Assembly: GCA_015501585.1 (NCBI GenBank)
Contig: JADNRY010000009.1
Location: 186,001 to 250,000, forward strand
Source of the DNA: Rhodocollybia butyracea
Lineage: Eukaryota > Basidiomycota > Agaricomycetes > Agaricales > Omphalotaceae
Direction of reading: 5' to 3'
DNA length: 64,000 bases
The position numbers and the translations under genes were made by a program. How positions within the stretch are numbered: position 1 is the first letter of the stretch; every line of letters starts with the position of its first letter. The notes under the pieces are model-generated. The model had not been told where the DNA came from, ran no database searches, and was given only the letters and a program-made list of their open reading frames with translations. Below are positions 1-10,554 of the stretch, piece after piece.

Positions 1-3000
1 GTCAAAGGTGTGTACAGGTCCGCGGTGATGTTGACCAACCTTCATTCATTCCGCTTCTACGCAGAGCTGCTTTCGTTAATGCACTTTTTGATGCCTGAGA
101 AATGTAAGTCACCCTCGAATCGGTTGAGAAGGATGGTTTGCTAACATGTGAATGTTCTAGTTGCACTCACGAACGAGTTCGATCTTAACGACATCGACCA
201 CGAAGAGAAAATCAGACAGCTTCATAAACAACTCGAATCCTTAATGCTTAGGCGACTAAAACGCGATGTCCTTAAGTCGCTACCTACAAAGAGCGAACGT
301 ATCCTTCGTGTCGAAATGAGTGCTCTCCAGACGCATTTCTACAAAAATATCCTCACCAAGGTGGGCTGCGGTTTTATTTTGAAAGAAGAATCGTACTTAT
401 TGGTACTGTAGAACTTTCAAGCGTTGGTCAAGAGTGCGCATGGCAACAACAACATCAGTCTACTCAATATCGGTACGCGTAAAATCTTCACTACCTATCC
501 ACATTATTGACAAATCATGTCCTACAGCTATGGAGCTGAAGAAAGCTGCGAATCACCCTTATCTGTTCGATGGTGCTGAACCCACAGCGGAGAATAACGA
601 GGAAATTCTAAAGGGTCTGGTAATGAACAGTGGCAAGATGGTACTGCTTGACAAGCTGCTTGTTCGTCTCAAAGAGGGCGGTCATCGAGTGCTCATCTTC
701 AGCCAAATGGTCCGAATGCTGGACATCCTCAGCGACTACATGTCTTTCCGAGGCTATCTTCACCAACGTCTGGATGGTATGGTTGCATCAGAAGCCCGCA
801 AAAAATCTATTCTCCACTTTAATGCTCCTAACTCTCCTGACTTTGCTTTCCTTCTGTCAACAAGAGCGGGAGGGCTCGGGATCAACTTGGAAACAGCGGA
901 TACCGTGATCATCTTTGATGTTAGTCAATCGCTTTATATATGTACCTCCTTACTGATCATTTGTTACAGAGCGATTGGAATCCTCAGAATGACTTGCAGG
1001 CGATGGCCCGTGCTCACCGGATTGGACAAAAGTCTCATGTCAGCGTCTACCGTTTCGTGAGCAAGGATACTATGGAAGAGGACGTATTGGAGCGTGCGAA
1101 GAAGAAGATGGTGCTTGAATATGCTAGTGAGTTTCCTTCAATCTTAATGATTGTCATGATACACATTCTCCTCCTTCAGTCATCAACCAAATGGACACCT
1201 CGCAAGCCCACTTGAGCTCGAAAGCCAAGGATCCTGGAAAGACCGACAATCTCAGCAAGGATGAATTGACTGCCGTGCTGAAGTACGGCGCTCAGAAAAT
1301 GTATGGAAATTATGTTCCGTTCCAGTGATGCCACCCAGCTCATCCATAATTCCAGGTTCGATAAGGACGACTCACAGCAAAATCAAAAGCTTGATGAACT
1401 GGACCTTGATGCCATCCTGGCTCATGCCGAAGACCACGAGACCATGGCTGCCGGCGGCGATGGGGGAACATCTCTTGGAGGTGAAGGTTTCCTGGCGCAG
1501 TTCGCCGCCGTCAGTGATGTCAAGAACGACATGAACTGGGAGGATATTATTCCTCTCGACGAACGACAGAAATTCGAGAAGGATGAAGATCAGCGGAAGG
1601 CGCAGGAGCTCGCTGCCGAAGAATCGAGAGATCGTAAACGCTCTCATGCTCAGGTGTCATATGAAGGAATGGATGTCGACCATCCGGCAGCCGCTGCAGC
1701 ACCCAAGAAGCCAAAAATGCCTGGACCGATGAGAAAGACCGCCAGTCAAAAGGCGATGGAGTTGAAGGAACGAGATGTTCGGGTCTTAATACGAAGTCTT
1801 CAGCGATGGGGAGATATACGACTTCGATACGATATCATCGTACGTTGCTGGCCCTTTTTAATATCGTCGCCATCTAATCCAGCGAGATCAGGTTACCGAG
1901 TCCAAGCTACAGGACAAGAATAAGGGCATGATCCTTGACGTGTCTGACGACATCATCCAGATTTGCGAGCAGGCGGTGAAAGACAACGAGGATCAAAAGC
2001 GAAACAAGATAAATTCCGGAGAAACTTTGACCAACGCGCAAAAGGCGAAGGCTGTCCTCGTCACCTGTCGTGGTGTAGGGAATATCAACGCAGAAACTGT
2101 CATTTCCCGAAACAAGGACCTCCGCATACTATTTGAAACCCTCATGAACGTTGACGATCCATACAAATGGTCCATTCCTGTTGACAATATTCGACCGACT
2201 CTAAATTGGTCTGGACGATGGGGACCGCAGGATGACTCCATGTTACTTGTTGGTGCATTCATCTACGGATTTGGCAACTGGGAAGCGATGGCAAAGGATC
2301 CGAAACTCAATCTTGACGGGAAGTTCTTTTTGGAGGAGGGCAAGAAAGGGGAGGATGCCGCTACCCGTCCGATTCCAAACGCCATTCATCTTGTCCGACG
2401 TGGAGACTATCTCTGAGTCTCCTTCGGGAACAACATGAGCGATTACGCTCGTACGAAAACTCTCTTCGCAGGAGCAGTAAACTCTCCATGTCTCCTCCTC
2501 CACCTGCTGCCGCTTCCTCATCGTCTCACATCAACCATCTCAAACGTCGCGCTGAGAGTGAAGCCGTAGCATCCGTCGATGACACTAGCGCTCGCAAAAG
2601 GAAGCGACGTCCTACGCCGACATTTACCGACTCTGAGTCTTCGGACGAATGGTGAGCTTGGGTTATTTACTTGCAGCACTAATGACTGACTGCAACTCCC
2701 CAGTCCTTCCATGGATGAAGGTGCTACCAAGGAGGAACTGCGGCCAGTAAAGAAGCAGCTTGTGAGTGACTACTCGCAACTCAAAAGGGGTTAATTCAGG
2801 CGTTAATTCGTATCTTCCAGAAACAATTGAAGCTGTCCGGAGAGGACATGCCCAAAGATGAAAAGGTTGCTATTTTGAAAGATTCACTTGCGGCAATTGG
2901 CGGACGGATTGAATTTGTGCTCAATGCAAAGCAGCAGGCAGGGGAAGACCGAGAACGATGGCGGCGGCACTTATGGACGTGAGTGATCACATTTGTGCAT

Positions 3001-3232
3001 CTTTCGTCATGCTGAAATGTATAGCAGATTCGTCACGCTTTTCTGGCCCAAGAAAGTGAAAGCTTCGAAGCTAGAGGAGATACATGCGAAGATGGTCATG
3101 AAGGAGGCTGCCCCTAGGGCTGGCTCAGATCCCAAGGCATTGCAAAAGCCTCGGGCGGCTACCGCAAGCTTGAAGACGAACGGATCCTCCACCTCTTCCT
3201 CTTCAAGGACTAACGGAAAAACATACCGATAG
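1..3232 (+). CDS. CHD1: CHD1-type chromatin remodeling ATPase, C-terminal part (5' end outside window)
   Basis: Nucleosome spacing and remodeling ATPase of the CHD1 (Hrp1/Hrp3) family, acting on chromatin in the nucleus. The window starts inside the SNF2 ATPase, in the conserved stretch running through [11 protein letters not shown]. Then come the helicase C-terminal lobe ([35 protein letters not shown]), a linker rich in acidic residues, a SANT/SLIDE-like region around 1770-2330, and the CHD1 C-terminal helical domain around 2820-3080 (ending [12 protein letters not shown]). Introns include 8-64, 104-160, 361-410 and 472-528; the stop is at 3230-3232. Chromodomains and ATPase motif I lie upstream of the window. 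Near 2411 the frame breaks: DYL is followed by a stop, while SLLREQHER continues in another frame with no splice sites available, which fits one missing C. The family call is secure; the break is probably a sequence error. Confidence 0.93.
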
Positions 3233-3611
3233 CACATACCCCGAGGGATTTCAATTTACTACTCCAACTGTATACTGGTTCTCTTTTTTATTATTTTTTT
3301 TGCTTCGTCACTTTCCAAATAAGTGTATCAATTTGTGTAGAATTATCCTAGCTCTAGTACTCAATCCAAACATATTCCAGTCTAAAAGTTAGAATCATGT
3401 CAATACGACAAAGAATGGTGAAATGCCTCGAGTAGCAGAGACCGATGACGCTCCATCCACCTCACGATGTTGACCAGGAGTTCATAATTTATACATAGAT
3501 TCTAATGCACAAAAAGAACCTACAACTGAAGTTTCAAGTCGTACATACACTGCCAGTATCTGAGTTTCCTCCAGAAGAGCGAGCCAATATCAGACTCACA
3601 ATGCTTTCAGC
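3233..3611. other. Intergenic stretch between convergent genes
   Basis: This is the 3' flank of the CHD1 gene and of the minus-strand gene that ends at 3612. It is AT-rich, with a T-run just after the CHD1 stop that may belong to the 3' UTR. I see no coding signal or structured repeat in it. Confidence 0.5.
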
Positions 3612-3970
3612 CTAGCCCATGGTAGCGTCTTGGTTCTGATATTCAATCATTTGCAGCTTTGCCTCGTCGGGGGAAGGATGTTCTGGAGGGACAAATTCGG
3701 GACGTGGAACAAAGGCAGGAGGGGCTGGCTTCTCGTTTTTCACAAAACGAACCACTACGGCTCCGGTTTTATTACGCGACTTGAACACGTCAAGAGAAAT
3801 TTCAGGCCTTCAAGCTTCAAGCTTCAGGTTTTATGAAGAGACGTATCAACAAACCTCAAGCGAAAGTTACGACGACCTTCAATGAAGATAGCTCGTTCTT
3901 CTAGGTCTTGGATTCTGAGCTGACTCGTTGAAACTATGGATGATGTCGATGACAGCCGAGATGCTGCTCC
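3612..3970 (-). CDS. Uncharacterised small protein, 3' exons only
   Basis: I do not recognise this protein. Reading minus, an exon encoding a Ser/Thr-rich start followed by LRIQDLEERAIFIEGRRNF is joined, by an intron of about 47 nt (GT...CTTGAAG), to an exon encoding PEISLDVFKSRNKTG and a Pro-rich acidic tail (PAFVPRPEFVPPEHPSPDEA) ending at the stop 3612-3614. The tail codons are coherent and lack stops, which supports a real gene. The 5' end could not be resolved: several frames between 3970 and 4300 are short and broken, so the start and first exons are unknown. It converges with CHD1. Confidence 0.4.
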
Positions 3971-4684
3971 AATGGCACAGTTTCAGCGATAACGTCGATT
4001 CTAAGTCTTGAACGATGTCCTTGGTATGCAAGAAGATCTCCGAGGAAACCGCGGCGAGAGCTGTGCAGTCAGGATGCTACATACTTAATGCGACGTTGCT
4101 ATTCGCTGTAGAGCACTTCCAGGAGCAGATGGAGGTCATCATAGAGGGAGAAATTGTTTCGGCAAAACTCCGTCAAGCTCATACGATGGCGGCTTTCTTT
4201 CAATAGCAAGAAACCATTAAAATAGAGCAGACGGCCCTCGTACCATGTAAGTTGTCCGTATCCCCGACTTTTTGCACAATACGATCAAGTTACCAGTTGC
4301 GTAGATGTTACACGCTTGAATTCGCCAGTCATTATGTGTTCCTATACAAGTCCTTAGCACTGGTGACGTTGGTATAGAATTTTTTGTCCGCTATTCGGTG
4401 ACAAACACTGTTCATTATCTCTTCTGGAGGGCGAGAGATTTTGTTATGCATTCTCTGTTGCTTTGGTCCCAATGCAATTTGTATTCCAATCTAAATGTTA
4501 CAATAAGCATAAGCGTAAAAAGATACAACAATTCTCGAAGAATAAATCCATTTGGTATATCTATCTACAGTACAATATGTGAAGCTTACGGAATCCCTGA
4601 AGCACCGACCGTCCGTTCAACGTCCCAAAGATATCTGGGAAGATATCAGCACTATAGTGCGAACATTCTAATACACATACCAGG

Positions 4685-5614
4685 CTATCGCACATTGACA
4701 CGAATGGCAGATTTGACTTGCGAAGGGTCAATGTCAACATGCACCACAGGATGCTCTGGTCTACGTGAGCCTTCGCGTCGGCGGCGTTCCGTGCGATCGT
4801 AAGATGTGGAAGCCATTGGTTGATGTTCATCTATAGTCTGTAAACGAGATCGAGAATTGGAAGAGCCTACCATGTATTAGTACTGGCACACGACAAGGGT
4901 TGCTAATCACATACCTTCCAGTAGCTTGGTATCCGCTTCTCTATGAAAGCTCTTCATCAGAGCAGAATATCGCTTGACTTGCCAACGCAACTGCGCTGCA
5001 AGAGCAATATTGCCCTGTGCTTTTGCCCATTTCCTTTCTTCTTTGAACCGGCGCCGTTCGCTGTCTGCCAAAGACGCGCGCGCACGCAAGGCAGCGACTT
5101 CGCGGTCCAGAGGAGACATGGACGCTTTTGAACCAATCAGCTCTGATTCAGAGTCCACGGAAGTAATATCGGAAGTTGTTCGTCGAGAACGAGGAGGTTT
5201 GGATGATGAGGATTTCTCTGCGTGTCTGCTGGAACGAGTTCGGGACTGCGAAGAAGGAACGTCCTTTTCCTTTGTCGAATGGCTCTTTTTGCGCTTATCC
5301 TTGTCAGACTTTGGTTTGTCGACAACGCTGGACAAAAAGTCTGTGCCTATTGCACCCAGCGCGACGCCAACAAGGGTAGTAGCAAATTTGAGCATATCCG
5401 ACATGAAGGTATAGTCGATGAGGAGTTTGACGAGGATTCCGAAAGCGACCGGAAGGGAAAGATCATGATTCTTGACGGTGCACCAAAGGACACCCTGCCA
5501 AAGACCAGCCATGAGAAAGTCCCGGACGGTTTGTTCCTCAGAACGAGATATAAAGTCCATTAAAAGTCGTGCGCTTAGACCAATGAGTAGAGCTGGCGCA
5601 GCGGAAATGGTCAT
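4685..5614 (-). CDS. Putative multi-pass membrane protein with charged coiled-coil tail
   Basis: Two exons: 5614 to 4915 and 4866 to 4685, joined by a GTATGT...TAG intron; the join reads LLEG-SSNSRS. I chose the ATG at 5614, giving MTISAAPALLIGLSARLL; the longer reading upstream is basic and does not look like coding sequence. The first ~110 residues hold three or four hydrophobic segments. They are followed by a Lys/Ser/Arg-rich stretch (about residues 115-190), then a charged helical region (LRARASLADSERRRFKEE) likely to form a coiled coil, and a polar C-terminus. No enzyme motif is visible. This topology suggests an organelle or ER membrane anchor with a cytosolic tail, but the family is not recognised. 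Confidence 0.65.
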
Positions 5615-6331
5615 AATTGCCAACTCCGGAGAGAGAACATGGAGGAAAATGATAGAGAAAAAGTTTGATCTGCATGAGGCAGCCGCGGGGCCAATATAAA
5701 AATAATTGATGAGCGCCCGGCGTCTGATCCGGCGTCTGATCCAAATAATCAAAATACTCTTGTCAACAACGTGTCAACTTTGCAAGCCAGAAAGAAAATC
5801 GTTCCGAGCCACTGCTCATAGGAATGAAAACTTTGACGTGCTCGGGGATAATAAAATGATTCTATAAAAGACCATAATCCGATTTTGTTTTGGGAATGAT
5901 CAATAAAGTTCGAAGTCTTCTAACTTGACAAAGATACCTGGTCAACTGTGTGGCTTCCGTGTTCATACCAGTACATACTACAAGATACTTCGTATTCTAT
6001 GTTGAAGCTTCAATGCATGTTGCTCCCTGGACTTTTCAGCAAACATATTCTGCAATCTATGGCTGTATGATTAAGAATTTCTTTTGCTCCAACACAATGC
6101 TCGAGGTCAGCTTGATAGAACTAAAAAAAACACTCATCCGACGTCCCCTCTGCAGATGTTTACTGTTTAACTAAGCTATTTACAGGCTGGCGTCGACGAG
6201 GGAAGAAGACAGGATTCCAGTATTATATGATCGAATAATCGTGGCTCATTTTAGCGGAGACATCTGTCCGAGGATTGCTCTTCAGTTTTTGGAATCTCTC
6301 GACCCATGGGTATGAATAGTTATTATGCCCA
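5615..6331. other. Intergenic stretch upstream of the membrane protein gene
   Basis: About 700 bp between the start of the membrane protein gene and the 3' end of COG7, both on the minus strand. It should hold the promoter of the former and the COG7 3' UTR. I see only short open frames with no conserved motif, and no repeat. Confidence 0.4.
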
Positions 6332-8953
6332 CTAAGATAGTGTACTTTGCCAACCACGCATACGAGCAACATAATTTAGAACACGATCTTCATCATCGCT
6401 CCTGGCACCGATTTTAGCTTTCCCCACGTCATCATTGAGCTCAACATACTCCTTCCACAACTCCAGCTCTTCAGACTCTACATTAATCACTCGAATCACA
6501 TTCGAGAGGTATCCTAAATCTGACGCCAGCTGCGCCGCGCCTCCCGCGTTTAACGTGGTGATTCGAGGCAGCACTTCGGTTGTTAGGTGCACCAGAAGCG
6601 ATTGGCCCAGAGAAGAGAGCCAAGCTGTAGACACCGTTTCTGGGTCCAGTGTGGCTGCTTTTGAAATGGAATGACGGCGAGAGTGAGTTGGCGCATCAGG
6701 AACAGATGCTTCGAGTGCACCTTTGAGGAGTTCGGGGTCTGCGTAAGGCAAGGTTTGCAGCGAGAACGAGAGCGCATCGTCATCTGCGTAGACCTCGAAA
6801 AGACGGGGCAGGTTCAAAAGTCCTTCAGTCACCCGCTGAATGATGTCACTAGGTGACAGTGAGAAGGTAGGAACCTGCAAGTCATTAAACGTAGCATTGC
6901 GGGACTCCTGGGCAGTCGTAGTCCATATGGAAGACGAGGCGTAGGATGCAAGATGCTGGCGGAGCGGTGATAATATCGTACCCTGTAGTGAAACTTGGCA
7001 TGCTTTTGCAAAGTCGGACATTGCTGATCGCGCATCGGTTAACAAAGGTTCTCCGGTGTTGGAGCTGTGACCTGAATGGCGTAGGTAGTTTTCCCGACTT
7101 TGCGAAGGATCTACATCAGCTCTGTCAAGCAGGGAATGAAGATCCGCAGAATTCAAAGACGATTGCTCTAAAATCTGTGCTGCACCTTTAGAGTTGGTGA
7201 TGGGGAAACTGGCAGGATCTTCACGATAAAGTCGAAACTTGTTTGCCGTTTGAGCTAAATTTGAGCGTAGTTTGACTTCGAATGAAGTCATTCGCTCGTA
7301 GACGCTGCGAGCAGAGCTCAAAAGATGCAACATGGTCTGTATATTCAACCAGTCCTGCGAAGTATAGTCCAGACCTGACAAATCCTCTGAAGCTGCATCT
7401 TGGAGCGTAGACTGTGGAAGCGAGGAGGCAAAACTAACATCAGCGGTCCACATATCGATGAAAGACTTCAAAAAGCCGTCCAGGGCTTGAAGAAGTGCGA
7501 CAGAGCCGTATCCATGAGTGAACGCAGTGTACCGTGCCAGACTCTCTTCGGCAGCACCGAAGATGTCGATTGCTCGCTCTCTGAAGACACGAGCCTGGTC
7601 AGATTCCTTTTGACGAGTTTCGTTGGATACAATCTCTCGTAGTGTATGGTCAAGAAAACGTCGTTCAAGGGACCCATAGTCCGCCTGGAATTCTAAAAAG
7701 GGATGAAAAAGCTCCTGGTCCCAATCTAAACCATCAGCCAGTAGTTGTAATTTTTGTCCCCCAGAAGTTGATCTGGTCACACTAGATCGGAGCGATATCG
7801 ACATTCTCATGGACCGTTTCCGGGTATGACCAGGATTTATAGTGGTTGGGGGCATTTCAGTATCCAGCGAGGTAGAAGAGACGGCGGAGTACTGGATTTT
7901 GTCCATGAGTTTAGCTACTCCGATGGCAAATTCTTCCGTTACTCGAAAGACGGATATGAGTTCCTTCAGAGCCAGATCGCCATAATGGGACGATATGGAA
8001 GCCAATCTCTGAGAGAATGTGGGTTGAAGAGCGGCAAGAATCGAGGATATAAAAGCAGAAAGCGAATGAGCAGGATCGGGAAAGATAGCAGGAATGGAGC
8101 TACGCTCCTGATTCAAAAGAGCGAGCATACTCGCATAAAACTTTGGAAGGAATTCGTCGAACGTCTCGCCCGTAGACTTATTTCCTTCAGGCGCAATGTC
8201 CGAAAGCTCTGCCTCATGCCACATGGACGTAAGGGCGGCCCTGCGAGAACCATAGTAATAGTTTCGAAACTCCACTTCTCTCTGGATATTGGAGAATATG
8301 AAGAAATACCCCCGGCACGTCTCCAGGTTTTGCTCGTTAATGGCAGCGACCAAGGCGGAACTAAGGGAAGCTTCGAGTTGATTTTGGAGATTTACGAGCA
8401 AAGTTCTCCTGGGGTCATATTCTGGCGTATTCTGGAATACAACCATGCTTTTGTTGGCTTCGGAAAGCCGAGAGGCTGCTTTGGCATAGTTGCGTTCCGC
8501 CAACAAGGACGTGACCTCTAATTCCAGTGTACTCCAGCTTTCGGCCTCTCTTAATACTTCTCTCGCAGCTTCCATATGTTCCTTCATCGTGTCAAGACGT
8601 TTCAGCTGCTCCAAAGCAGATGCCGTCGTGTCGGGAATCACTGCTTGTGAACGAGCATGTACAGTGGCCAGGGAGCTTTGCAGGGAGACAGCGCTGTCTT
8701 TTATAAAGTGAAGGTCATAGGTAAGACGAGGAATTCCGCGAGAAACATCGTCAATCGTCCTTTCGAGCTGGGAAGAAGTGTCTTCGCAGGCAATGTCCAG
8801 CGAAGCAATGAGCTGGGTGATTTGCTGGTCAAGTTCAGTAAGGCTTTCAACACTCTGGTCGCCTTCAGCTGCAGTCAGAGTATCGTTTATCCAAGCTGTG
8901 AGGTCTTCATATTCTTCTAGAGAGTCAAGCGCCTCGGCGGTAGGAAGTGACAT
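6332..8953 (-). CDS. COG7: Conserved oligomeric Golgi complex subunit 7
   Basis: Subunit of the COG tethering complex that captures retrograde vesicles at the Golgi and maintains glycosylation enzymes there. A single uninterrupted 873-residue frame starts with MSLPTAEALDSLEEYEDL. The N-terminus carries the family hallmark: a short WINDTL segment followed by long amphipathic helices (LTELDQQITQLIASLDIACE), then a predominantly helical CATCHR-like body to the C-terminus. A Ser/Arg-rich insert lies near residues 370-400. The length is close to animal and fungal COG7 proteins. It is unusual here in having no introns. The identification rests on overall N-terminal and helical pattern rather than a catalytic motif. 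Confidence 0.85.
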   Translation of the reverse strand: MSLPTAEALDSLEEYEDLTAWINDTLTAAEGDQSVESLTELDQQITQLIASLDIACEDTSSQLERTIDDVSRGIPRLTYDLHFIKDSAVSLQSSLATVHARSQAVIPDTTASALEQLKRLDTMKEHMEAAREVLREAESWSTLELEVTSLLAERNYAKAASRLSEANKSMVVFQNTPEYDPRRTLLVNLQNQLEASLSSALVAAINEQNLETCRGYFFIFSNIQREVEFRNYYYGSRRAALTSMWHEAELSDIAPEGNKSTGETFDEFLPKFYASMLALLNQERSSIPAIFPDPAHSLSAFISSILAALQPTFSQRLASISSHYGDLALKELISVFRVTEEFAIGVAKLMDKIQYSAVSSTSLDTEMPPTTINPGHTRKRSMRMSISLRSSVTRSTSGGQKLQLLADGLDWDQELFHPFLEFQADYGSLERRFLDHTLREIVSNETRQKESDQARVFRERAIDIFGAAEESLARYTAFTHGYGSVALLQALDGFLKSFIDMWTADVSFASSLPQSTLQDAASEDLSGLDYTSQDWLNIQTMLHLLSSARSVYERMTSFEVKLRSNLAQTANKFRLYREDPASFPITNSKGAAQILEQSSLNSADLHSLLDRADVDPSQSRENYLRHSGHSSNTGEPLLTDARSAMSDFAKACQVSLQGTILSPLRQHLASYASSSIWTTTAQESRNATFNDLQVPTFSLSPSDIIQRVTEGLLNLPRLFEVYADDDALSFSLQTLPYADPELLKGALEASVPDAPTHSRRHSISKAATLDPETVSTAWLSSLGQSLLVHLTTEVLPRITTLNAGGAAQLASDLGYLSNVIRVINVESEELELWKEYVELNDDVGKAKIGARSDDEDRVLNYVARMRGWQSTLS

Positions 8954-9004
8954 GAAAGTTAAAAGTCATGCGCGTCGCGTTTATTGATTCTATATACAAT
9001 ATGA

Positions 9005-9809
9005 CTACCACAACTTGTACTTTGGTAAAGGCACCACAAGAACACTTTCTCCACCCAACGGCTCACCCATACTTTCCCAACAAGGTGTGCATAACAGGCA
9101 TGGACTCGCTTCCAGCCTAACGTCTCCAACGATCGACCACACCGCTGGTGTTCTTGCACAAGCTTGACAATAGTCCAACGATGCTGGAACCTGTTGTACT
9201 GTGATAGGATATCCGGTGGTTGGATCCTTGGAATGCTTTAACCTAATCCCAATGTTTAGCTACTGTGATAATGGGAGCAACATCCGACATGCCTAATCTC
9301 ATCGATTACGATGAAATGTTCGCAGTTTCCTTGGTGCAACAACCAATACGGTACGTTGATTTGCAGAGCAAGAGACGAAAGCGGGGTATCATGCATCATA
9401 GTTGTGGCCTTTTTTATATTGCGTACGGATTTGGTGATCTTCAGATGCTGTATAAATTTACTGCAGGAGGATGAGCAAGTGGAGGACAGTAGCAAATGTA
9501 CACACTCGGCATAATCTTCCTCACTTAAACCATCTCCGTATGCGAGGTCATTAATGACAACAACACATCCACTACTGCCATTCATCCTATCGACACCCCT
9601 GTACCCAGAGACTTTATCACCCTCTACGACTTCTTCAGGTAATTCGTTAGATACACAGGGTATCGCTTCAAATAGGTCCCGAGAGTTTGAGACCCCGACA
9701 GCACATGTTGAGAGTTCTTGGACAGCACGCTAGTCCGCCAGTATACTTTGGAATGCGTAGTAATTGTAATGATAACTTGAGCACTATCTGCGTCTAGCGG
9801 GGCGTCCAT
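9005..9809 (-). CDS. SNAPC3: snRNA-activating protein complex subunit 3-like (SNAPC3/SNAP50)
   Basis: Predicted subunit of the complex that binds the proximal element of snRNA promoters and drives RNA polymerase II/III transcription of snRNAs. Reading minus from ATG 9809: SKNSQHVLSGSQTLG, then in a shifted frame DLFEAIPCVSNELPEEV, then VVVINDLAYGDG, TPLSSLALQINVPYWLLHQG, CEHFIVIDEIRLKHS, CQAC and CLLCTPCWESMGEP, ending VPLPKYKLW at stop 9005-9007. The Tyr-x-x-x-His-Gln-Gly-x-Cys-Glu-His block and the two Cys pairs are the family's zinc-binding signature. The intron at 9243-9292 is of the GC-AG type. An intron of about 54 nt separates EDYAEC and HLKITK. The frame slips by one base in a GGG run near 9678; one extra G restores the conserved reading, so a sequence error is likely. 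Confidence 0.82.
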
Positions 9810-9995
9810 ATCAGTGTCCGAACTTTTCTATGATGCGTATGGTTAATACGCACAGCGTTCGAACATATAGGGACAGTACCGTAGCTGTAAGCGTATTGTA
9901 ATCTGTATTCCTAGGAGGTCTCGTAAAAAGAGCTGCATCTGGCATCAACCTATTTCACAGTCAGATCACATATACGATAGGACGAACAGGCAGGC

Positions 9996-10435
9996 TCACT
10001 TCCAAGATGACAGAGGAACTGCATCTAGTTTTGCTTGGAGCTGCTTCACTTCTTGTAGTTCAGCATACGGTTCTGAAGCGGGGTTTGTCCTTTTACGTGC
10101 TTTGGCTAGCTTTGAAGACTTGAGCACATGGATGTTCGTGATGGCTTTGTCGTGGCCCTTGCAAAGGTAAGCTGAGAGTCTTGGGTTGCTCCAAGTATCT
10201 GTAAGAGAGCTCCTTATATCTTCAACACTGGAAATTGATTAATATCCGCTAAGCGATATGCCATGGAACATTACCTGCATTCTTCAGCGATGGCAGTGCG
10301 ATCTATTTCTGGGCCCAGAACGTCCGGAACAGAGTGAGGAAGCGAAGTAGCGTCTTGCACAAACTTTGTCATATCAATCGGTTCAGAAGGAGGACCAAAA
10401 TCAGAGGCGAGCGCGTATTCTATCCGCGCGTTCAT
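9996..10435 (-). CDS. Uncharacterised small protein, divergent from RNase H2B
   Basis: Two exons: 10435 to 10275 and 10227 to 9996, joined by a GTAATG...CAG intron; the join reads AEEC-SVEDIRSS. From ATG 10435 the protein has roughly 130 residues, begins MNARIEYALASDFGPP and ends QLQAKLDAVPLSSWK. It is polar and mostly helical, with a basic patch (KLAKARKR). No known domain is recognised. Its promoter is shared with the RNase H2B gene and contains two ACGCGT boxes, so it may be expressed at G1/S; that is an inference from context. A longer start without ATG is possible upstream. Confidence 0.6.
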
Positions 10436-10554
10436 TGCAAAGTGCAAAGAAAGATCTGAGCACGTGTTATTATCGTCCCGGGTTGTTTGTTCGCCAAATA
10501 ACGCGTCGTTCAACCCTTGATTGCTAACCTTCACGACGCGTCTTTTCCTCCACA
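10436..10554. promoter_or_regulatory. Compact bidirectional promoter with two MCB-like boxes
   Basis: The 119 bp between two divergent start codons contain ACGCGT at 10501-10506 and again at 10536-10541. ACGCGT is the MluI cell-cycle box bound by MBF (Mbp1/Swi6) in yeasts, which activates DNA replication genes at G1/S. One flanking gene, RNase H2B, has a replication and repair role. The motif match is exact on both strands because it is palindromic; actual binding is an inference. Confidence 0.55.

Noticed and set aside
6435..8920. Several long plus-strand frames opposite COG7
   Set aside because: They are antisense shadows of a continuous 873-codon gene and show no domain or codon coherence of their own.
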